Part shown: one piece after another, positions 30,596 through 41,734 of the stretch
Position numbering within the stretch: position 1 is the stretch's first letter
Layout: each line of letters starts with the position of its first letter
From: Virgibacillus sp. LDC-1
Lineage (GTDB): Bacteria; Bacillota; Bacilli; Bacillales; Amphibacillaceae
Reading direction: 5' to 3'
Assembly: GCF_030137545.1 (NCBI RefSeq)
Contig: NZ_JARUVL010000003.1
Coordinates: forward strand, 62,001-126,000
Length of the DNA: 64,000 nt
The notes under the pieces: generated by a model
Database searches by the model: none
Told to the model about the DNA's origin: nothing
The model's input: the letters and a program-made list of their open reading frames with translations, nothing else
Program-made: the position numbers and the translations under genes

Positions 30596-31963
30596 TTAAT
30601 TCGTTGGCATTCTTTCAAGAGAAGAAAAGGATGAATTCGGATTGGATTCAATCATTTTTTCATTTTTTTTTGTGTGTTTATTTTTCTCTGCTGCAACCTC
30701 TTTTTCAATTCCAAAAATATTAATAAACAAAGCTAAGGCTTGTTCAGGATCGTCCTTTCCAGCAAGCTCCTTTGCCTGCGTTATTGGATCTTTTAGCAAT
30801 TGATTAATAATACTTTTCGTATGCTTGCTTAACACTTTCTTCTCACGTTCTGTAAGGTCAGGCATTTTGCGTTCAATACTCTTCATTGTTTCTGCTTGTA
30901 TTGTCAATGCCTTTTGCCGTAATGCTGAAATAACTGGAACGACCCCTAATGTTGTTAACCAATTATTAAACACTTCTAATTCCAAACCGATCATTGATTT
31001 TATCTTTATCGCTGCAGCTTCTCGTGCGGCCAAATTTTCATCGACAATATGCTGCAGATCATCGATATCGTATAAAAACACATTGTCTAAACTACCTATC
31101 GTTGGATCAATGTCCCTTGGAACAGCTATATCCACTAAAAATAGTGGCCGGCCTTTCCGCTTTTTTTGTACTGGTGCTAATTCTTCCTTTGACAGTACAA
31201 CAGAATCTGATCCAGTAGAGCTAATTAATATATCTGCATCGATTAATATTTGCTGCAAATCTGTGATGGCAGCAGCTTTTCCATGAAAGGTCTTGGCAAG
31301 TTCTTCTGCCTTTGATAGCGTGCGATTTACAACTGTAATACGATGCACACCAGATCCATGTAAGTTCTTTGCCGCCAACTCTCCCATTTTTCCAGCACCT
31401 AAAATAACAACATGCATTTCGTGAATTTTGCCAAAGATTTTCTTCGCAAGCTCCACCGCTGCATAGCTAACGGAAACTGCATTTTCTCCAATCGCTGTTT
31501 CACTATGCGCACGCTTCGCGAAGCTAATCGCCTGTTTAAATAACTCATTAAAAATGGTACCTGTTGCCTGTGCTTGTTGAGCAGTTAAAAAGGCATCACG
31601 TACTTGTCCTAGAATTTGGGTTTCTCCTAGAACCATAGAATCGAGTCCAGCAACTAGTTGAAAAAGATGCTCTATTGCATGCTCGTTTTCTTCAATGTGT
31701 AAATAGGAGACAAAGCTTTCCTTTTCCATTTGAAACCATTTTTCTAAAAATGACTTAATATAATAGCGACCTGTATGAAGCTGATCTACAACTGCAAAAA
31801 TTTCCGTACGGTTACAAGTAGAGACAATAACATTTTCCAATACGCTTTTTTCGTTATTCAAGGAAGTTATTGCATTCGCAAGCTCGTTTTCTGGAAAAGT
31901 CATCTTTTCTCTTATTTCAACTGGAGCTATTTTATGATTGAATCCCACTTTTATAATATGCAC
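30596..31963 (-). CDS. hemA: glutamyl-tRNA reductase
   Basis: A 455-residue enzyme that reduces glutamyl-tRNA to glutamate-1-semialdehyde, the first step of the C5 haem pathway. The active-site Cys50 is in [24 protein letters not shown] and the NADPH-binding [17 protein letters not shown] are clear. A dimerisation domain ends the catalytic part, and the last 35 residues are a variable Lys/Ser/Asn tail. GTG start, 7 bases after GGAGG. First gene of hemAXCDBL, with a PerR-like box about 65 bases upstream. Confidence 0.97.
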   Translation of the reverse strand: MHIIKVGFNHKIAPVEIREKMTFPENELANAITSLNNEKSVLENVIVSTCNRTEIFAVVDQLHTGRYYIKSFLEKWFQMEKESFVSYLHIEENEHAIEHLFQLVAGLDSMVLGETQILGQVRDAFLTAQQAQATGTIFNELFKQAISFAKRAHSETAIGENAVSVSYAAVELAKKIFGKIHEMHVVILGAGKMGELAAKNLHGSGVHRITVVNRTLSKAEELAKTFHGKAAAITDLQQILIDADILISSTGSDSVVLSKEELAPVQKKRKGRPLFLVDIAVPRDIDPTIGSLDNVFLYDIDDLQHIVDENLAAREAAAIKIKSMIGLELEVFNNWLTTLGVVPVISALRQKALTIQAETMKSIERKMPDLTEREKKVLSKHTKSIINQLLKDPITQAKELAGKDDPEQALALFINIFGIEKEVAAEKNKHTKKNEKMIESNPNSSFSSLERMPTN

Positions 31964-32026
31964 CTAATCTCCTCCAATAAATCTTGAAGAGGTTCAAGAC
32001 CATCCTTATCGCATGCTAATACTTAT

Positions 32027-32041
32027 TTATATAAATTATAA
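32027..32041 (-). promoter_or_regulatory. PerR-box-like operator upstream of hemA
   Basis: The minus strand reads TTATAATTTATATAA, which matches 13 of 15 positions of the PerR box TTATAATNATTATAA. It includes a TATAAT that could be a -10 element. In B. subtilis the hemAXCDBL operon is a known PerR target, so the site is plausible; the region is very AT-rich, which lowers confidence. Confidence 0.55.
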
Positions 32042-32194
32042 CATAACAACTGTGTCCACTATGTAAATTATGTGAACAGAAATTGAAACAATATGGTACG
32101 ATTAATCGTATATAACACTCTAAATGGAACTCTACCACAACCAGTTTGTGGAAGCAAGAAAACCTTATTAAAAGGGAGTTAAGCGGGGGATACG

Positions 32195-32674
32195 ATGAAA
32201 AAACAGCAAATTTTTGTAGCATATGTGCTAATTGGCATTGGCGTTTATTACTTGCTGAGACAATTAAAGATTCCAATATTTACCGATTTCTATTCATGGC
32301 CAACACTTTTAATTATTTTGGGAATAGCCTTTTTAGTGCATGGCTATTCAACAAGAGATTATAATAATCTGTTTCCTGGAACAATTTTATTAGGAATCGG
32401 TATTCACTTTCACGGGGTTCAGCATTACCCATTCTGGATTGATCATTGGGCTGTCTTTCCATTAATTGTTGGGCTTGCATTCTTCGTGCGTTTTTTCAAA
32501 ACGAAAGAGGGATTATTACCTGGCGCTATTTTAGTTGGTTTGTCTCTTTTGATTATTTTTTCAATCCAACTACCTGCATGGTTTCACTGGATATATGATC
32601 TCATTTCCTATATAGAGTTATATTGGCCAATTGCACTTATTATAGTCGGTCTTTACTTATTAAAAAAGAAATAA
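32195..32674 (+). CDS. LiaI/LiaF-type membrane protein
   Basis: A 159-residue protein with about six hydrophobic segments made of repeated two-helix units (YSWPTLLIILGIAFL, WAVFPLIVGLAFF, YWPIALIIVGLYLL). Such WP-hydrophobic repeats are typical of the transmembrane part of LiaF/LiaI and related DUF5668 proteins linked to envelope stress. There is no C-terminal LiaF soluble domain and no liaRS nearby, so function is not assigned. It is divergent from hemA and has its own terminator. Confidence 0.75.
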   Translation: MKKQQIFVAYVLIGIGVYYLLRQLKIPIFTDFYSWPTLLIILGIAFLVHGYSTRDYNNLFPGTILLGIGIHFHGVQHYPFWIDHWAVFPLIVGLAFFVRFFKTKEGLLPGAILVGLSLLIIFSIQLPAWFHWIYDLISYIELYWPIALIIVGLYLLKKK

Positions 32675-32700
32675 ATCAAGCTAAAGAGCTTGATTTATTT
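32671..32700. terminator. bidirectional terminator
   Basis: Hairpin arms AAATCAAGCT and AGCTTGATTT with A/T tails on both sides, between the LiaI-like gene and the converging ABC transporter operon. Confidence 0.85.
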
Positions 32701-32704
32701 CATT

Positions 32705-33445
32705 TTAAAGAATAGAGCCTAGAAATTCTTGCGTTCTTTCTTCTTTCGGTTGATCAAATAACTCGTTTGGTTTTCCATATTCAATAATTTTTCCATCATG
32801 CATATACACAACCCAATCTCCTACCTCACGAGCAAACCCCATCTCATGCGTTACAACCACCATAGTCATTCCTTCATTGGCAAGTTCCTTCATCGTTGTG
32901 AGCACTTCTCCTACTAACTCAGGGTCTAACGCTGATGTTGGTTCATCAAACAGCATAATATCCGGCTTCATTGCTAATGATCTTGCAATCGCAACGCGCT
33001 GTTTTTGTCCACCAGATAGTTTAGAAGGATATACATTGGCTTTATCAGACAAGCCAACCTTTTCCAAGAGTTCCTTTCCTTCTTGAATCGCAGTTGCTTT
33101 TGGTACTTTGTTTACTTGAATAGGTCCTTCTATAACATTCTGAAGTACGGTTTTATGTGGGAATAAATTAAAATGCTGAAAAACCATCCCAACCCTTTGA
33201 CGAATCTTATTTAAATTTGTTTTGGTAGGCTCAACCGTTTCTTCTTCGATTTGGATTGTTCCACTCGTTTTAATCTCTAAAAAATTTAAGCAGCGAAGTA
33301 ACGTACTTTTTCCAGATCCACTAGCCCCGATTAAAACAACGACATCACTTTCTCCTACGGTTAGATTAATATCCTTTAAAACGTGTAAATCACCAAAATA
33401 TTTATTCAGCTTTTCTACGCGAATCATTTCCTTCTGCTTTTCCAT
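32705..33445 (-). CDS. polar amino acid ABC transporter ATPase
   Basis: A 246-residue ABC ATPase of the GlnQ/ArtP type. It has Walker [11 protein letters not shown]-loop [12 protein letters not shown], signature [14 protein letters not shown] and Walker [17 protein letters not shown]. The ATG chosen lies 8 bases after AAGGAGG, 7 codons inside the longest frame. With the permease and binding protein upstream it forms a complete importer. The substrate cannot be fixed from sequence; glutamine, arginine or cystine families are similar. Confidence 0.93.
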   Translation of the reverse strand: MEKQKEMIRVEKLNKYFGDLHVLKDINLTVGESDVVVLIGASGSGKSTLLRCLNFLEIKTSGTIQIEEETVEPTKTNLNKIRQRVGMVFQHFNLFPHKTVLQNVIEGPIQVNKVPKATAIQEGKELLEKVGLSDKANVYPSKLSGGQKQRVAIARSLAMKPDIMLFDEPTSALDPELVGEVLTTMKELANEGMTMVVVTHEMGFAREVGDWVVYMHDGKIIEYGKPNELFDQPKEERTQEFLGSIL

Positions 33446-33458
33446 TTCCAGGTCCTCC

Positions 33459-34148
33459 TTAATCACTTACAGCTAGTTTCTTCTCTGTATAACTTACTAA
33501 TAACGTTAATAGGAAAACTAAAAGCAAATAATAGATTGCACTAATTAATAGCCAGGTCATAAAATCAAACGTATTTGACCCCATTGTTGTTGACACATTA
33601 AATATCTCAGCTAATCCAACAAATGCTGCCAAAGAGGAATCCTTTAAACCGATTATAAATTGGTTACCAAGAGGGGGAAGTGCGCGCCGAAAAGCTTGCG
33701 GCAATACAATACGCTTCATCGTTTGCCAGCTTGTCATTCCTATTGAACGACCTGCCTCTGTTTGCCCGTTACCAATCGATTGAATGGAGCCTCGAAATAT
33801 TTCTGCGATATATGCCCCGTTATGGAATGCTAATCCTAGAACCGCAGACCAAAATCCACTTATTTGCAATGGACCATAGGATAAACCATAATAGAATATA
33901 AAAATTTGCACAATAAGTGGTGTCCCTCGCACGACAAAGATATACGTATTTGCCAACCAAACAAACAGCTTAATTTTAGTGATCTTTAGCAAGGCAAATA
34001 ATAATCCGATAAAAATAGCAATAAAAATAGAAATTGCAGTCAATTTTAATGTTAAAAGGGTGGCTTCTAAAAATAGCCACTTACTGTCAATAAAGGTTTG
34101 CCATAAATGGCCAAAATAGCTAATAAAATCTTCAAACACATTATTCAT
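33459..34148 (-). CDS. polar amino acid ABC transporter permease
   Basis: A 229-residue inner-membrane permease of the HisM/GlnP type, with five or so helices and the conserved ATPase-contact [22 protein letters not shown] (EAA loop, about 130-150). [17 protein letters not shown] is the family signature. Followed 13 bases later by the ATPase gene. Confidence 0.93.
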   Translation of the reverse strand: MNNVFEDFISYFGHLWQTFIDSKWLFLEATLLTLKLTAISIFIAIFIGLLFALLKITKIKLFVWLANTYIFVVRGTPLIVQIFIFYYGLSYGPLQISGFWSAVLGLAFHNGAYIAEIFRGSIQSIGNGQTEAGRSIGMTSWQTMKRIVLPQAFRRALPPLGNQFIIGLKDSSLAAFVGLAEIFNVSTTMGSNTFDFMTWLLISAIYYLLLVFLLTLLVSYTEKKLAVSD

Positions 34149-34211
34149 CTCCTACTGTATCTATGAATTAAACAACGATATACCGAGAATAGTTATCATT
34201 CTAGTAACCGT

Positions 34212-34244
34212 TTAAAATAGCCCTTCATCACTTGGATAAAGGGC
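34212..34244 (-). terminator. intra-operon hairpin between binding protein and permease
   Basis: Minus-strand stem GCCCTTTATCC/GATGAAGGGC followed by TATTTTAAA. It may be a partial terminator or mRNA stabiliser that gives excess binding protein over permease, common in importer operons. Confidence 0.65.
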
Positions 34245-34273
34245 AGTATCCACTTTTTCATATACGAACAACT

Positions 34274-35071
34274 TTATTTCGGTTCTTCGGTTATATCTGC
34301 ATCAAAGTATTTTTCACTAAGTGATTTCAGTGTTCCGTCTTCTCGAAGTGTTTCTAGTGCATCATTCACTGCTTTTAGAAGCTCGGGATTATCTTTAGAG
34401 ACCGCAACTGCTTGTTCACTTCTTTCAATTAAATCTTTTCCTTCTATTTTCAATCCACTTGCGATTGCCTCTTTTCCTGTCAGGAAATCGGTAATAACTG
34501 CATCATGATGTCCTTTTTCTAATGCCTGAAGGGCTACTACATCACTATCATAGGTTTTAATATTATCTGTTACTTGCTCTGCATATTCGGTATATGTAGA
34601 GCCTTTAGATAGTCCGATTTCTAGACCTTCTAAATCGTCCAACTTCTCTAGGTCACTGTCTGGTCTAACGAAGATTTGGGCACCGGAATAATAATATGGG
34701 GTGGAAAAATCGACATTTTCGGAGCGTTCAGGTGTAATCGTATGACTCGCAACTGCAGCATCGAACCTTCCTGTTTTCACACCTTCTACAATGGCAGAAA
34801 ATTTATATCTTTTTTGAACAGGATCAAGTCCTAGCTCTTCTGCAATGGCATTGCCAACTTCAATATCAAACCCAGTCATTTTACCGTCTGCTTCAACATA
34901 GCTAAACGGCTTAAACTCACCAGATGCAGCAAATGTAAAGCTTCCTTCCTTCACAAGATTATAATCACTTTCACCTTGTTCCGCACTTGTCTCTTTGTCT
35001 TTTTCCTCTCCACAAGCCGTCAGGAGAATCGTAAATAAAGCGATAAGTATCAAAAAATTCAGTTTTTTCAA
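34274..35071 (-). CDS. amino acid ABC transporter substrate-binding lipoprotein
   Basis: A 265-residue extracellular solute-binding protein (family 3). A lipoprotein signal peptide ends at the lipobox LLTAC (Cys20), so the mature protein is membrane-anchored. Ligand-site segments GEFKPFSYVEADGKMTGFDIEVG, VASHTITPERSENVDFSTPYY and GLSKGSTYTEYA are family-typical. TTG start after AAAGGAAG. A terminator-like hairpin separates it from the permease. Confidence 0.93.
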   Translation of the reverse strand: MKKLNFLILIALFTILLTACGEEKDKETSAEQGESDYNLVKEGSFTFAASGEFKPFSYVEADGKMTGFDIEVGNAIAEELGLDPVQKRYKFSAIVEGVKTGRFDAAVASHTITPERSENVDFSTPYYYSGAQIFVRPDSDLEKLDDLEGLEIGLSKGSTYTEYAEQVTDNIKTYDSDVVALQALEKGHHDAVITDFLTGKEAIASGLKIEGKDLIERSEQAVAVSKDNPELLKAVNDALETLREDGTLKSLSEKYFDADITEEPK

Positions 35072-35301
35072 TCGAAATTCTTCCTTTCCTTGTCCATCTT
35101 TTCATATATTTTGAAAACGAAAGACACAAATTATGTGTCTATAAAAATTATAGCAATAGTCTTTCCAATTAACTAATTTGGTATTTTCTGATATTAATGC
35201 CTATAGCTAGTTTATACGTGATGTCGATATAATATCTCTAATATACTTAATTATCGTGCAATTTACTCTCGGATACACCTGAACTCGTAGAATAGAATCA
35301 C
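35072..35301. other. intergenic region upstream of the ABC importer
   Basis: AT-rich non-coding stretch between the engB terminator and the binding-protein gene. It should contain the importer promoter; no riboswitch, T-box core or clear operator was seen. Confidence 0.5.
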
Positions 35302-35347
35302 CAAAAAGCACAGCTCTTCCCACTATCGATGGAAGGAGCCGTGCTTT
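35302..35347 (-). terminator. terminator after engB
   Basis: Minus-strand hairpin with arms AAAGCACGGCTCCTTCC and GGGAAGAGCTGTGCTTTTT directly after engB. Strong stem with a built-in T run. Confidence 0.92.
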
Positions 35348-35381
35348 ATAGAATTAATCATTCATATTTTATAACGAATAC

Positions 35382-35972
35382 CTATGAAATAGATAAATAG
35401 TGCTTGATTAGCCCCCAAGCCTCATCTTTTCCTTCTCCCGTTTCAGCTGAAAATAACACGACTGGATCTCCTTTTTGAATCCCCATCTCGTTAATGAGTC
35501 GCTTTAGATGACTTGCTTTTTTATTTTTAGGAATTTTATCTAGCTTCGTTCCAACTACAATTACTGGAAGATCAAAGTATTTCACAAATTCATACATTTG
35601 AATATCATCTCGAGTAGGAGAATGGCGTATGTCTGTAATAAGTACTACAGCCTTTAACGTTTCTCTTAATTGGAAATATTCCTCCATCATATGGCCCCAT
35701 TTTTCACGTTCCTTTTTAGAAACCTTTGCATAGCCATAGCCAGGAACATCTACAAAATAAAATTGTTCATTAATTTTATAAAAATTTAACGTCTGTGTTT
35801 TCCCTGGCTTTGATGATGTTCTGGCAAGATTTTTGCGGGTAATCAATTTATTAATAAAAGAGGATTTCCCAACATTTGATCGACCCGCTAAAGCGATTTC
35901 AGGTAAGCGATCATTCGGATATTGTTTTTGACTAACCGCACTAATAATAATTTCTGCACTTGTTATTTTCAT
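35382..35972 (-). CDS. engB: ribosome biogenesis GTPase EngB/YsxC
   Basis: A 196-residue essential GTPase needed for 50S subunit assembly. G1 [15 protein letters not shown]3 [11 protein letters not shown] and G4 TKLDK are present. The ATG overlaps the lonA stop (ATGA), indicating translational coupling, the conserved Bacillus arrangement. Confidence 0.97.
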   Translation of the reverse strand: MKITSAEIIISAVSQKQYPNDRLPEIALAGRSNVGKSSFINKLITRKNLARTSSKPGKTQTLNFYKINEQFYFVDVPGYGYAKVSKKEREKWGHMMEEYFQLRETLKAVVLITDIRHSPTRDDIQMYEFVKYFDLPVIVVGTKLDKIPKNKKASHLKRLINEMGIQKGDPVVLFSAETGEGKDEAWGLIKHYLSIS

Positions 35973-38290
35973 GATTTTTCCCCCACCAATGCATGTTTTA
36001 ATACGGCATCTAAATGATCCACAGGAATAAAGGTTAAATCGTTCTGAACACTAGCTGGAATGTCATCGATATCGCGCTCGTTTTCTTTTGGAATAATAAT
36101 TGTTGTAATCCCAGCTCGATGTGCACTCATCGATTTTTCTTTTAATCCTCCGATTGGGAGCACTCGACCACGCAAGGTTATTTCTCCTGTCATTCCAACA
36201 TCCTTACGAACCGCTCGTCCACTTAGCGCAGAAACAAGTGCTGTCGCCATCGTAATTCCCGCAGAAGGACCATCCTTTGGTGTTGCTCCTTCTGGCACAT
36301 GGATATGAATATCATATTTCTCATGAAAATCAGGGTCCACGTTGAGCTCTTCTGCTCTAGAACGAATATAGCTAAATGCAGCTTGAGCTGATTCACGCAT
36401 TACTTCGCCAAGCTTACCAGTAAGAATGAGCTTCCCTTTTCCAGGGTAATGAGAGACTTCAATCGAAAGCGTGTCTCCTCCTGCAGCAGTGTATGCCAAG
36501 CCAGTAGCTGTTCCAATCTGATCTTCCTTCTCCATTTGACCATAACGGTAAATAGGCTTTCCAAGCAAATCTTCTAACGTTTTTTTCGTAACAATAATTC
36601 GTTTCTTATCCTCTGAGATAATAATCTTAGCGGCTTTTCTACATAAGGTAGCAATCTGTCTTTCTAAATTACGAACCCCCGCTTCTCTCGTATACGTTCG
36701 AACTAATTCAACAATCGCTTCGTCTCTAATTTGTAAATTACCTTTTTTCAAGCCATTTTCTTTTAACTGCTTTGGAAGTAAATGCTCTTTGGCAATATGA
36801 AGTTTTTCTACTTCCGTGTATCCTGAAATAGAAATAAGCTCCATGCGATCCAATAAGGGGCGAGGAATGTTATTTACATAATTCGCTGTAGCGATAAATA
36901 ACACATTTGAAAGATCATATGTCTCCTCAATAAAATGATCGCTAAAATTATTATTTTGCTCTGGATCTAATACTTCTAGCATGGCAGAGGCAGGATCTCC
37001 GCGAAAATCGTTCGCCATCTTATCAATTTCATCAAGTAAAAAGACTGGATTTACCGTCTTCGCTTTTTTCATACCTTGAATTATTCTACCTGGCATCGCT
37101 CCTATATAGGTTCTTCGATGCCCTCTTATTTCTGCCTCATCTCGAACACCACCAAGGGAAATGCGGACGAAATTCCGTTCAATTGATGAAGCAATCGATT
37201 TCGCTAAGGATGTTTTTCCAACACCTGGAGGACCTACCAGACAAAGAATTGGACCTTTAATCGCATTCGTTAGCTTTTGTACGGCCAAATATTCTAATAT
37301 GCGTTCTTTAACTTTATCCAATCCATAATGATCCTTATCTAATATCTTTTTTGCACGGTCAATATGGATATTATCTTTTGTCTTTTCAGTCCAAGGCAAT
37401 GCTAATAGCCAATCAAGATAATTGCGAATAACAGCGCTCTCTCCGGAGCTTTGTGGGATTCTTTCGTACCGTTCAAGCTCTTTATACGCAACCTCTAATA
37501 TGCGTTCAGGCATATTAGATTGTGCAATACGCTCTCTTAACTGGGTGATTTCCCCACTCTTGCCATCCTTTTCACCTAGCTCATTTTGTATTGCTTTAAG
37601 CTGTTCCCGTAAATAGTATTCTTTTTGTGTTTTTTCAATTGAGCTTTTTACTTGTTGTCCAATCTTCTTCTCTAAATCCAGAACTTTTTGTTCATTTGAT
37701 ATTAGTTTTATTAGCTTTTGAAGTCGTTCAACAATAGCGATCGTTTCAAGCAGCTCTTGCTTTTCTTTCAGCTTTAAAGGAAGATGTGATGTTACAATAT
37801 CTGCAAGTCTACCTGGTTCTTCAATATCTGAAACAGTTGCAAATGTTTCCTGCGTGATTTTTCGAGATAGCTTTAAATATTGTTCAAATTGACTTAATAG
37901 AGAACGCATTAACGCCTCCTCTTCATGTGGATCTCCATCGATATCTTCCATTATTTCTATATCTACTAAAAACGAATCATCATCGTCTACATATTGAACA
38001 ATTGACCCTCTATTCAAGCCTTCAACGAGTACTCGAATTGTACCGTTTGGGAGCTTTAACATTTGATTAACCTTTGCTATTGTTCCAACGTGATAGATGT
38101 CTTCTTTTTTCGGATCGTCGACGCTCACTTTTTTTTGGGCAGCAAGGAAAATTCGCTGATCCTCCATCATTGCTTTTTCTAAAGCAGCAATTGACTTATC
38201 TCGTCCTACATCTAAATGGAGTACCATCGTTGGAAAAACGAGTAATCCTCGCAATGGAAGAAGAGGAAGACGGTTAGAATCTTTATGCAT
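35969..38290 (-). CDS. lonA: ATP-dependent protease LonA
   Basis: A 773-residue Lon protease. It has an N-terminal LON substrate-binding domain (about 9-200), coiled coil, AAA+ module with [13 protein letters not shown] (about 350) and a C-terminal protease domain with the catalytic Ser in [10 protein letters not shown] and Lys in [17 protein letters not shown] lies 7 bases before the chosen ATG; a longer reading adds 35 residues without support. The lonB paralogue that normally sits between lonA and clpX in Bacillus is absent; only about 250 non-coding bases are there. Confidence 0.97.
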   Translation of the reverse strand: MHKDSNRLPLLPLRGLLVFPTMVLHLDVGRDKSIAALEKAMMEDQRIFLAAQKKVSVDDPKKEDIYHVGTIAKVNQMLKLPNGTIRVLVEGLNRGSIVQYVDDDDSFLVDIEIMEDIDGDPHEEEALMRSLLSQFEQYLKLSRKITQETFATVSDIEEPGRLADIVTSHLPLKLKEKQELLETIAIVERLQKLIKLISNEQKVLDLEKKIGQQVKSSIEKTQKEYYLREQLKAIQNELGEKDGKSGEITQLRERIAQSNMPERILEVAYKELERYERIPQSSGESAVIRNYLDWLLALPWTEKTKDNIHIDRAKKILDKDHYGLDKVKERILEYLAVQKLTNAIKGPILCLVGPPGVGKTSLAKSIASSIERNFVRISLGGVRDEAEIRGHRRTYIGAMPGRIIQGMKKAKTVNPVFLLDEIDKMANDFRGDPASAMLEVLDPEQNNNFSDHFIEETYDLSNVLFIATANYVNNIPRPLLDRMELISISGYTEVEKLHIAKEHLLPKQLKENGLKKGNLQIRDEAIVELVRTYTREAGVRNLERQIATLCRKAAKIIISEDKKRIIVTKKTLEDLLGKPIYRYGQMEKEDQIGTATGLAYTAAGGDTLSIEVSHYPGKGKLILTGKLGEVMRESAQAAFSYIRSRAEELNVDPDFHEKYDIHIHVPEGATPKDGPSAGITMATALVSALSGRAVRKDVGMTGEITLRGRVLPIGGLKEKSMSAHRAGITTIIIPKENERDIDDIPASVQNDLTFIPVDHLDAVLKHALVGEKS

Positions 38291-38439
38291 AATTGTACCT
38301 CCATGACTGTATGTATAATCGATTGTATCAAAAGTAAAACAGGTGTTGCATCTAATCCGTAGTATAACCTTCGTTGCTATTCCTAAACTCTGCATTAAGA
38401 GATCTCGACGTGATTGATCATCCTATAATCTTAGATAAC

Positions 38440-38511
38440 GAAAAAGACTGACTAGGGGTTACATAGCCTTCCATCTTGTAGTTAGAAGGATTCAGTAAGC
38501 CAAGTCAGTCC
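38440..38511 (-). terminator. terminator after clpX
   Basis: Minus-strand outer stem GGACTGACTTGG/CCTAGTCAGTC followed by TTTTTCG, with a long internal loop that itself contains the arms CCTTCT/GGAAGG. It lies between clpX and lonA. Confidence 0.85.
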
Positions 38512-38539
38512 TCATATGCCAAAATCGATATTTATTCGA

Positions 38540-39817
38540 TTATGCACTTTCCTTTGGCAATTTTTCGTTACCTTTTTGTACGGTTCCATCATTAAATACA
38601 AGCTTCGGACTTCCATCTTCCTCTGTAACTGTTTCTTTCGTAATAATACATTTTTCAATATCATCTCGTGAAGGAAGCTCAAACATCACATCGAGCATGA
38701 TGCTTTCGATGATGGACCGAAGTCCTCTGGCACCAGTTTTTCGTTCAATTGCCTTTTTAGCAATTTCAACAAGTGCTTCGTCTTCAAATTCAAGTTCAAC
38801 ATCATCCATTTGAAATAGCTTTACATATTGTTTTACTAAAGCATTTTTTGGTTTTGTTAAAATTTCTACCAATGCTTCCTCATCTAGCGGCTCTAAGCTA
38901 CCAATTACCGGCAATCTTCCAATAAATTCTGGAATAAGACCGAAACGTAAAAGGTCTTCCGGTAATACTTTTGAAAGAAGCTTGCCTTTGTCCATTTCTT
39001 GGTTTTCTGTGTTTGCTCCAAAACCAATCACTTTTTTACCAAGACGACGCTTAATAATTTGTTCGATACCGTCAAATGCACCACCACAGATAAAGAGCAC
39101 ATTTGTTGTATCAATCTGAATGAATTCTTGATGTGGATGCTTTCGACCACCTTGAGGCGGCACACTTGCAACCGTTCCCTCTAATATTTTTAATAAAGCT
39201 TGCTGTACACCTTCACCAGAAACATCTCGCGTAATAGATGGATTTTCTGACTTGCGCGCAACTTTATCAATTTCATCAATGTAAATAATTCCTTTTTCTG
39301 CTTTTTCAACATCATAATCAGCAGCTTGAATAAGCTTTAAGAGAATATTTTCTACATCCTCCCCTACATAACCAGCTTCTGTCAATGACGTTGCATCAGC
39401 CATCGCAAAAGGAACATTCAAAATCCGAGCAAGCGTTTGTGCGAGAAGTGTTTTCCCACTTCCTGTCGGTCCAATCATTGCGATATTACTTTTAGATAGC
39501 TCAACATCTTCTGAATTCTTAACTGAATTGATACGCTTATAATGGTTATAAACAGCAACAGATAAGTTTTTCTTTGCTTTTTCTTGACCAATAACGTAAT
39601 CATCAAGAATTTCGCAAATTTCCTTTGGCTTTGGAACTTCTTTAAATTCCGATTCTTCTTCTGTTCCGAGTTCTTCTTCTACGATTTCTGTACAGAGCTC
39701 AATACATTCATCACATATATAAACGCCTGGACCAGCAACTAGCTTACGAACCTGTTCTTGGCTTTTTCCACAAAATGAACATTTTAATTGTCCTTTTTCT
39801 TCATTAAACTTAAACAT
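38540..39817 (-). CDS. clpX: ATP-dependent Clp protease ATP-binding subunit ClpX
   Basis: An AAA+ unfoldase of about 425 residues that feeds substrates to ClpP. The N-terminal zinc-binding domain has CSFCGKSQ and CDECIELC. Walker A is [12 protein letters not shown], and the ClpP-contact loop IGF is present in [15 protein letters not shown] lies 8 bases before the chosen ATG; a longer frame adds ten residues. clpP is not in the window. Confidence 0.97.
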   Translation of the reverse strand: MFKFNEEKGQLKCSFCGKSQEQVRKLVAGPGVYICDECIELCTEIVEEELGTEEESEFKEVPKPKEICEILDDYVIGQEKAKKNLSVAVYNHYKRINSVKNSEDVELSKSNIAMIGPTGSGKTLLAQTLARILNVPFAMADATSLTEAGYVGEDVENILLKLIQAADYDVEKAEKGIIYIDEIDKVARKSENPSITRDVSGEGVQQALLKILEGTVASVPPQGGRKHPHQEFIQIDTTNVLFICGGAFDGIEQIIKRRLGKKVIGFGANTENQEMDKGKLLSKVLPEDLLRFGLIPEFIGRLPVIGSLEPLDEEALVEILTKPKNALVKQYVKLFQMDDVELEFEDEALVEIAKKAIERKTGARGLRSIIESIMLDVMFELPSRDDIEKCIITKETVTEEDGSPKLVFNDGTVQKGNEKLPKESA

Positions 39818-40124
39818 TCGCTTTTCACCCCTAATGTGTATCTTCATTTAACCAACAATTTAGAATAGCTTAATGTAATCATATCAAAACAAAAATGGAA
39901 AACAAAACAAAATACTTCTTAAAGCTGTGTATTTTGTTTCTATATCCTTTTCAATTATTATTTTATGTTTTTATTATGGAGGAGTTTTTTCAAAAGTCAA
40001 ATCATCCGTATTGTTTATTGTATGACGTGGTGGATAATTCCATTTCGTTTTTCATTCTACAAATTATCCTATGTACTTATGGAGAAAAATGTTGCCAAAC
40101 GTATTCACATTTACGTTTTATAGT
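39818..40124. other. intergenic region upstream of clpX
   Basis: About 300 bases of AT-rich sequence between tig and clpX that should carry the clpX promoter. A plus-strand reading frame here runs through the tig terminator and has no ribosome site, so it is not called. No CtsR-like heptamer repeat was seen. Confidence 0.5.
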
Positions 40125-40155
40125 GCAAAACAAGGTGCGATTCACTCGCACCTTG
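40125..40155 (-). terminator. terminator after tig
   Basis: Minus-strand hairpin with perfect arms CAAGGTGCGA and TCGCACCTTG followed by TTTTG, 40 bases beyond the tig stop. Confidence 0.9.
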
Positions 40156-40195
40156 TTATCATTACCATTTCCAACTTAATCTAAACTTATTCGTA

Positions 40196-41482
40196 TTAAA
40201 CAGTTTTGCTATGCTCAACTAAAAATTCAATTGATTTTTGAACTTTAAGATCTTCTTTAAGCATATTCGTATTACCACCAAGCATTTGAACTAGCTGATC
40301 TTTTTCCACACTATACATGCCTGCCATCTTTTCTAGCTCTGCATCTATATCTTCTTCAGAAGCTTCTAGCTTTTCAGTTGCAGCAATTGCTTCAAGTACA
40401 AGATTTGTTTTCACACGTTTTTGTGCATCGTCTTTCATTTGCTCTTTTAAAGCCGCTTCATCTTGACCTGAGAACTGGAAATACATATCCATTGTCATCC
40501 CTTGCATTTGAAGGCGTTGTTCAAACTCCTTCATCATACGGTCAAGCTCTGTATCGACCATTGCTTCAGGAATTTCTACTTCAGCATTGTCTGTAGCTTT
40601 TTCAATTAACGTTTCGCGCGTTGCATTTTCAGCATTTTGCTTCTTCTGTGCTTCTAGCTCTTCTTTTTTCTTGCTCTTTAATTCTTCAAGCGATTCAACG
40701 TTCTCATCAACATCTTTAGCAAATTCATCATCAAGCTCTGGTAATTCTTTCATTTTGATTTCATGGATTTTCACTTTGAAGGTAGCTTCTTTACCTGCAA
40801 ATTCTTCTGCATGATAATCTTCTGGGAATGTTAATTGCACTTCAGTATCTTCCCCAGCTGTTTTACCAACAAGCTGATCTTCGAAGCCTGGGATAAACTG
40901 ACCAGAACCAATTTCTAATGAATGGTTTTCACCTTTTCCACCCTCAAAAGCTTCTCCATCAATAAACCCTTCAAAATCGATTACTACCGTATCACCTTGT
41001 TCTACAGCACCTTCTTCTTTTACAACAAGCTCCGCAAAGCGTTCACGTTGATGCTCTAGCTCATGGTCTACATCTTCATCTGTCACAGTAACATCTTGTT
41101 TTTCTACTTCAAGATCTTTATAATCACCAAGCTTTACTTCTGGCTTTACTGTTACTGTTGCTGTGAATACAAGACTCTTTCCACGTTCGATATCATCAAT
41201 ATCGATTTCTGGTTGGTCGACTGGTTCAATTCCAGCTTCGTCTACAGCTTTCGTGTATGCTTCTGGTAGAACGATATCAATTGCATCTTGATACAATGAT
41301 TCTGCACCAAAACGCTTTTCAAACATATTACGTGGAATCTTTCCTTTACGGAATCCAGGTACTTGAACTTTTTTCACAACTTTTTTAAATGCTTTATCCA
41401 AAGCACCTTCAAAATCTTCGGCGCTAACTTCAAAAGTTAAAACACCTTCATTTCCTTCTTTTTTATCCCATTTTACTGACAT
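40196..41482 (-). CDS. tig: trigger factor
   Basis: A 428-residue ribosome-associated chaperone and prolyl isomerase. The ribosome-binding loop [17 protein letters not shown] (about 43-59), the FKBP domain (about 150-245, with [17 protein letters not shown]) and the acidic helical C-domain are in order. It is upstream of clpX as in Bacillus. GGAGGG precedes the ATG. Confidence 0.98.
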   Translation of the reverse strand: MSVKWDKKEGNEGVLTFEVSAEDFEGALDKAFKKVVKKVQVPGFRKGKIPRNMFEKRFGAESLYQDAIDIVLPEAYTKAVDEAGIEPVDQPEIDIDDIERGKSLVFTATVTVKPEVKLGDYKDLEVEKQDVTVTDEDVDHELEHQRERFAELVVKEEGAVEQGDTVVIDFEGFIDGEAFEGGKGENHSLEIGSGQFIPGFEDQLVGKTAGEDTEVQLTFPEDYHAEEFAGKEATFKVKIHEIKMKELPELDDEFAKDVDENVESLEELKSKKKEELEAQKKQNAENATRETLIEKATDNAEVEIPEAMVDTELDRMMKEFEQRLQMQGMTMDMYFQFSGQDEAALKEQMKDDAQKRVKTNLVLEAIAATEKLEASEEDIDAELEKMAGMYSVEKDQLVQMLGGNTNMLKEDLKVQKSIEFLVEHSKTV

Positions 41483-41734
41483 AACTATTTCCCTCCAACA
41501 CTATTATTTCGATAAACAGCTGCACATGTCATCAGCTAATCTGATTTGGTATGGCGCTAAACATCAAGGATTACTGCAATAACACTATGTATACATATCG
41601 AAAAAAAGCCTCCAATATGATACGCTTCTTATCCATTGTATATCATTCAAGGATCTTCACTGCAGACTCAAATTTACAACCATTTCATTATAACATAATT
41701 GACAAGCCTTTCAAGCATTTATCGTTAAGATTTC

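Noticed and set aside
32040-32080. Possible Rex or Crp-like operator near hemA (TTCACATAATTTACATAG)
   Set aside because: The two halves are closer to direct than inverted repeats and do not fit either consensus well.
39895-40179. A 94-codon hydrophobic plus-strand ORF between tig and clpX
   Set aside because: It has no ribosome binding site and runs through the tig terminator; the composition is that of AT-rich intergenic DNA.
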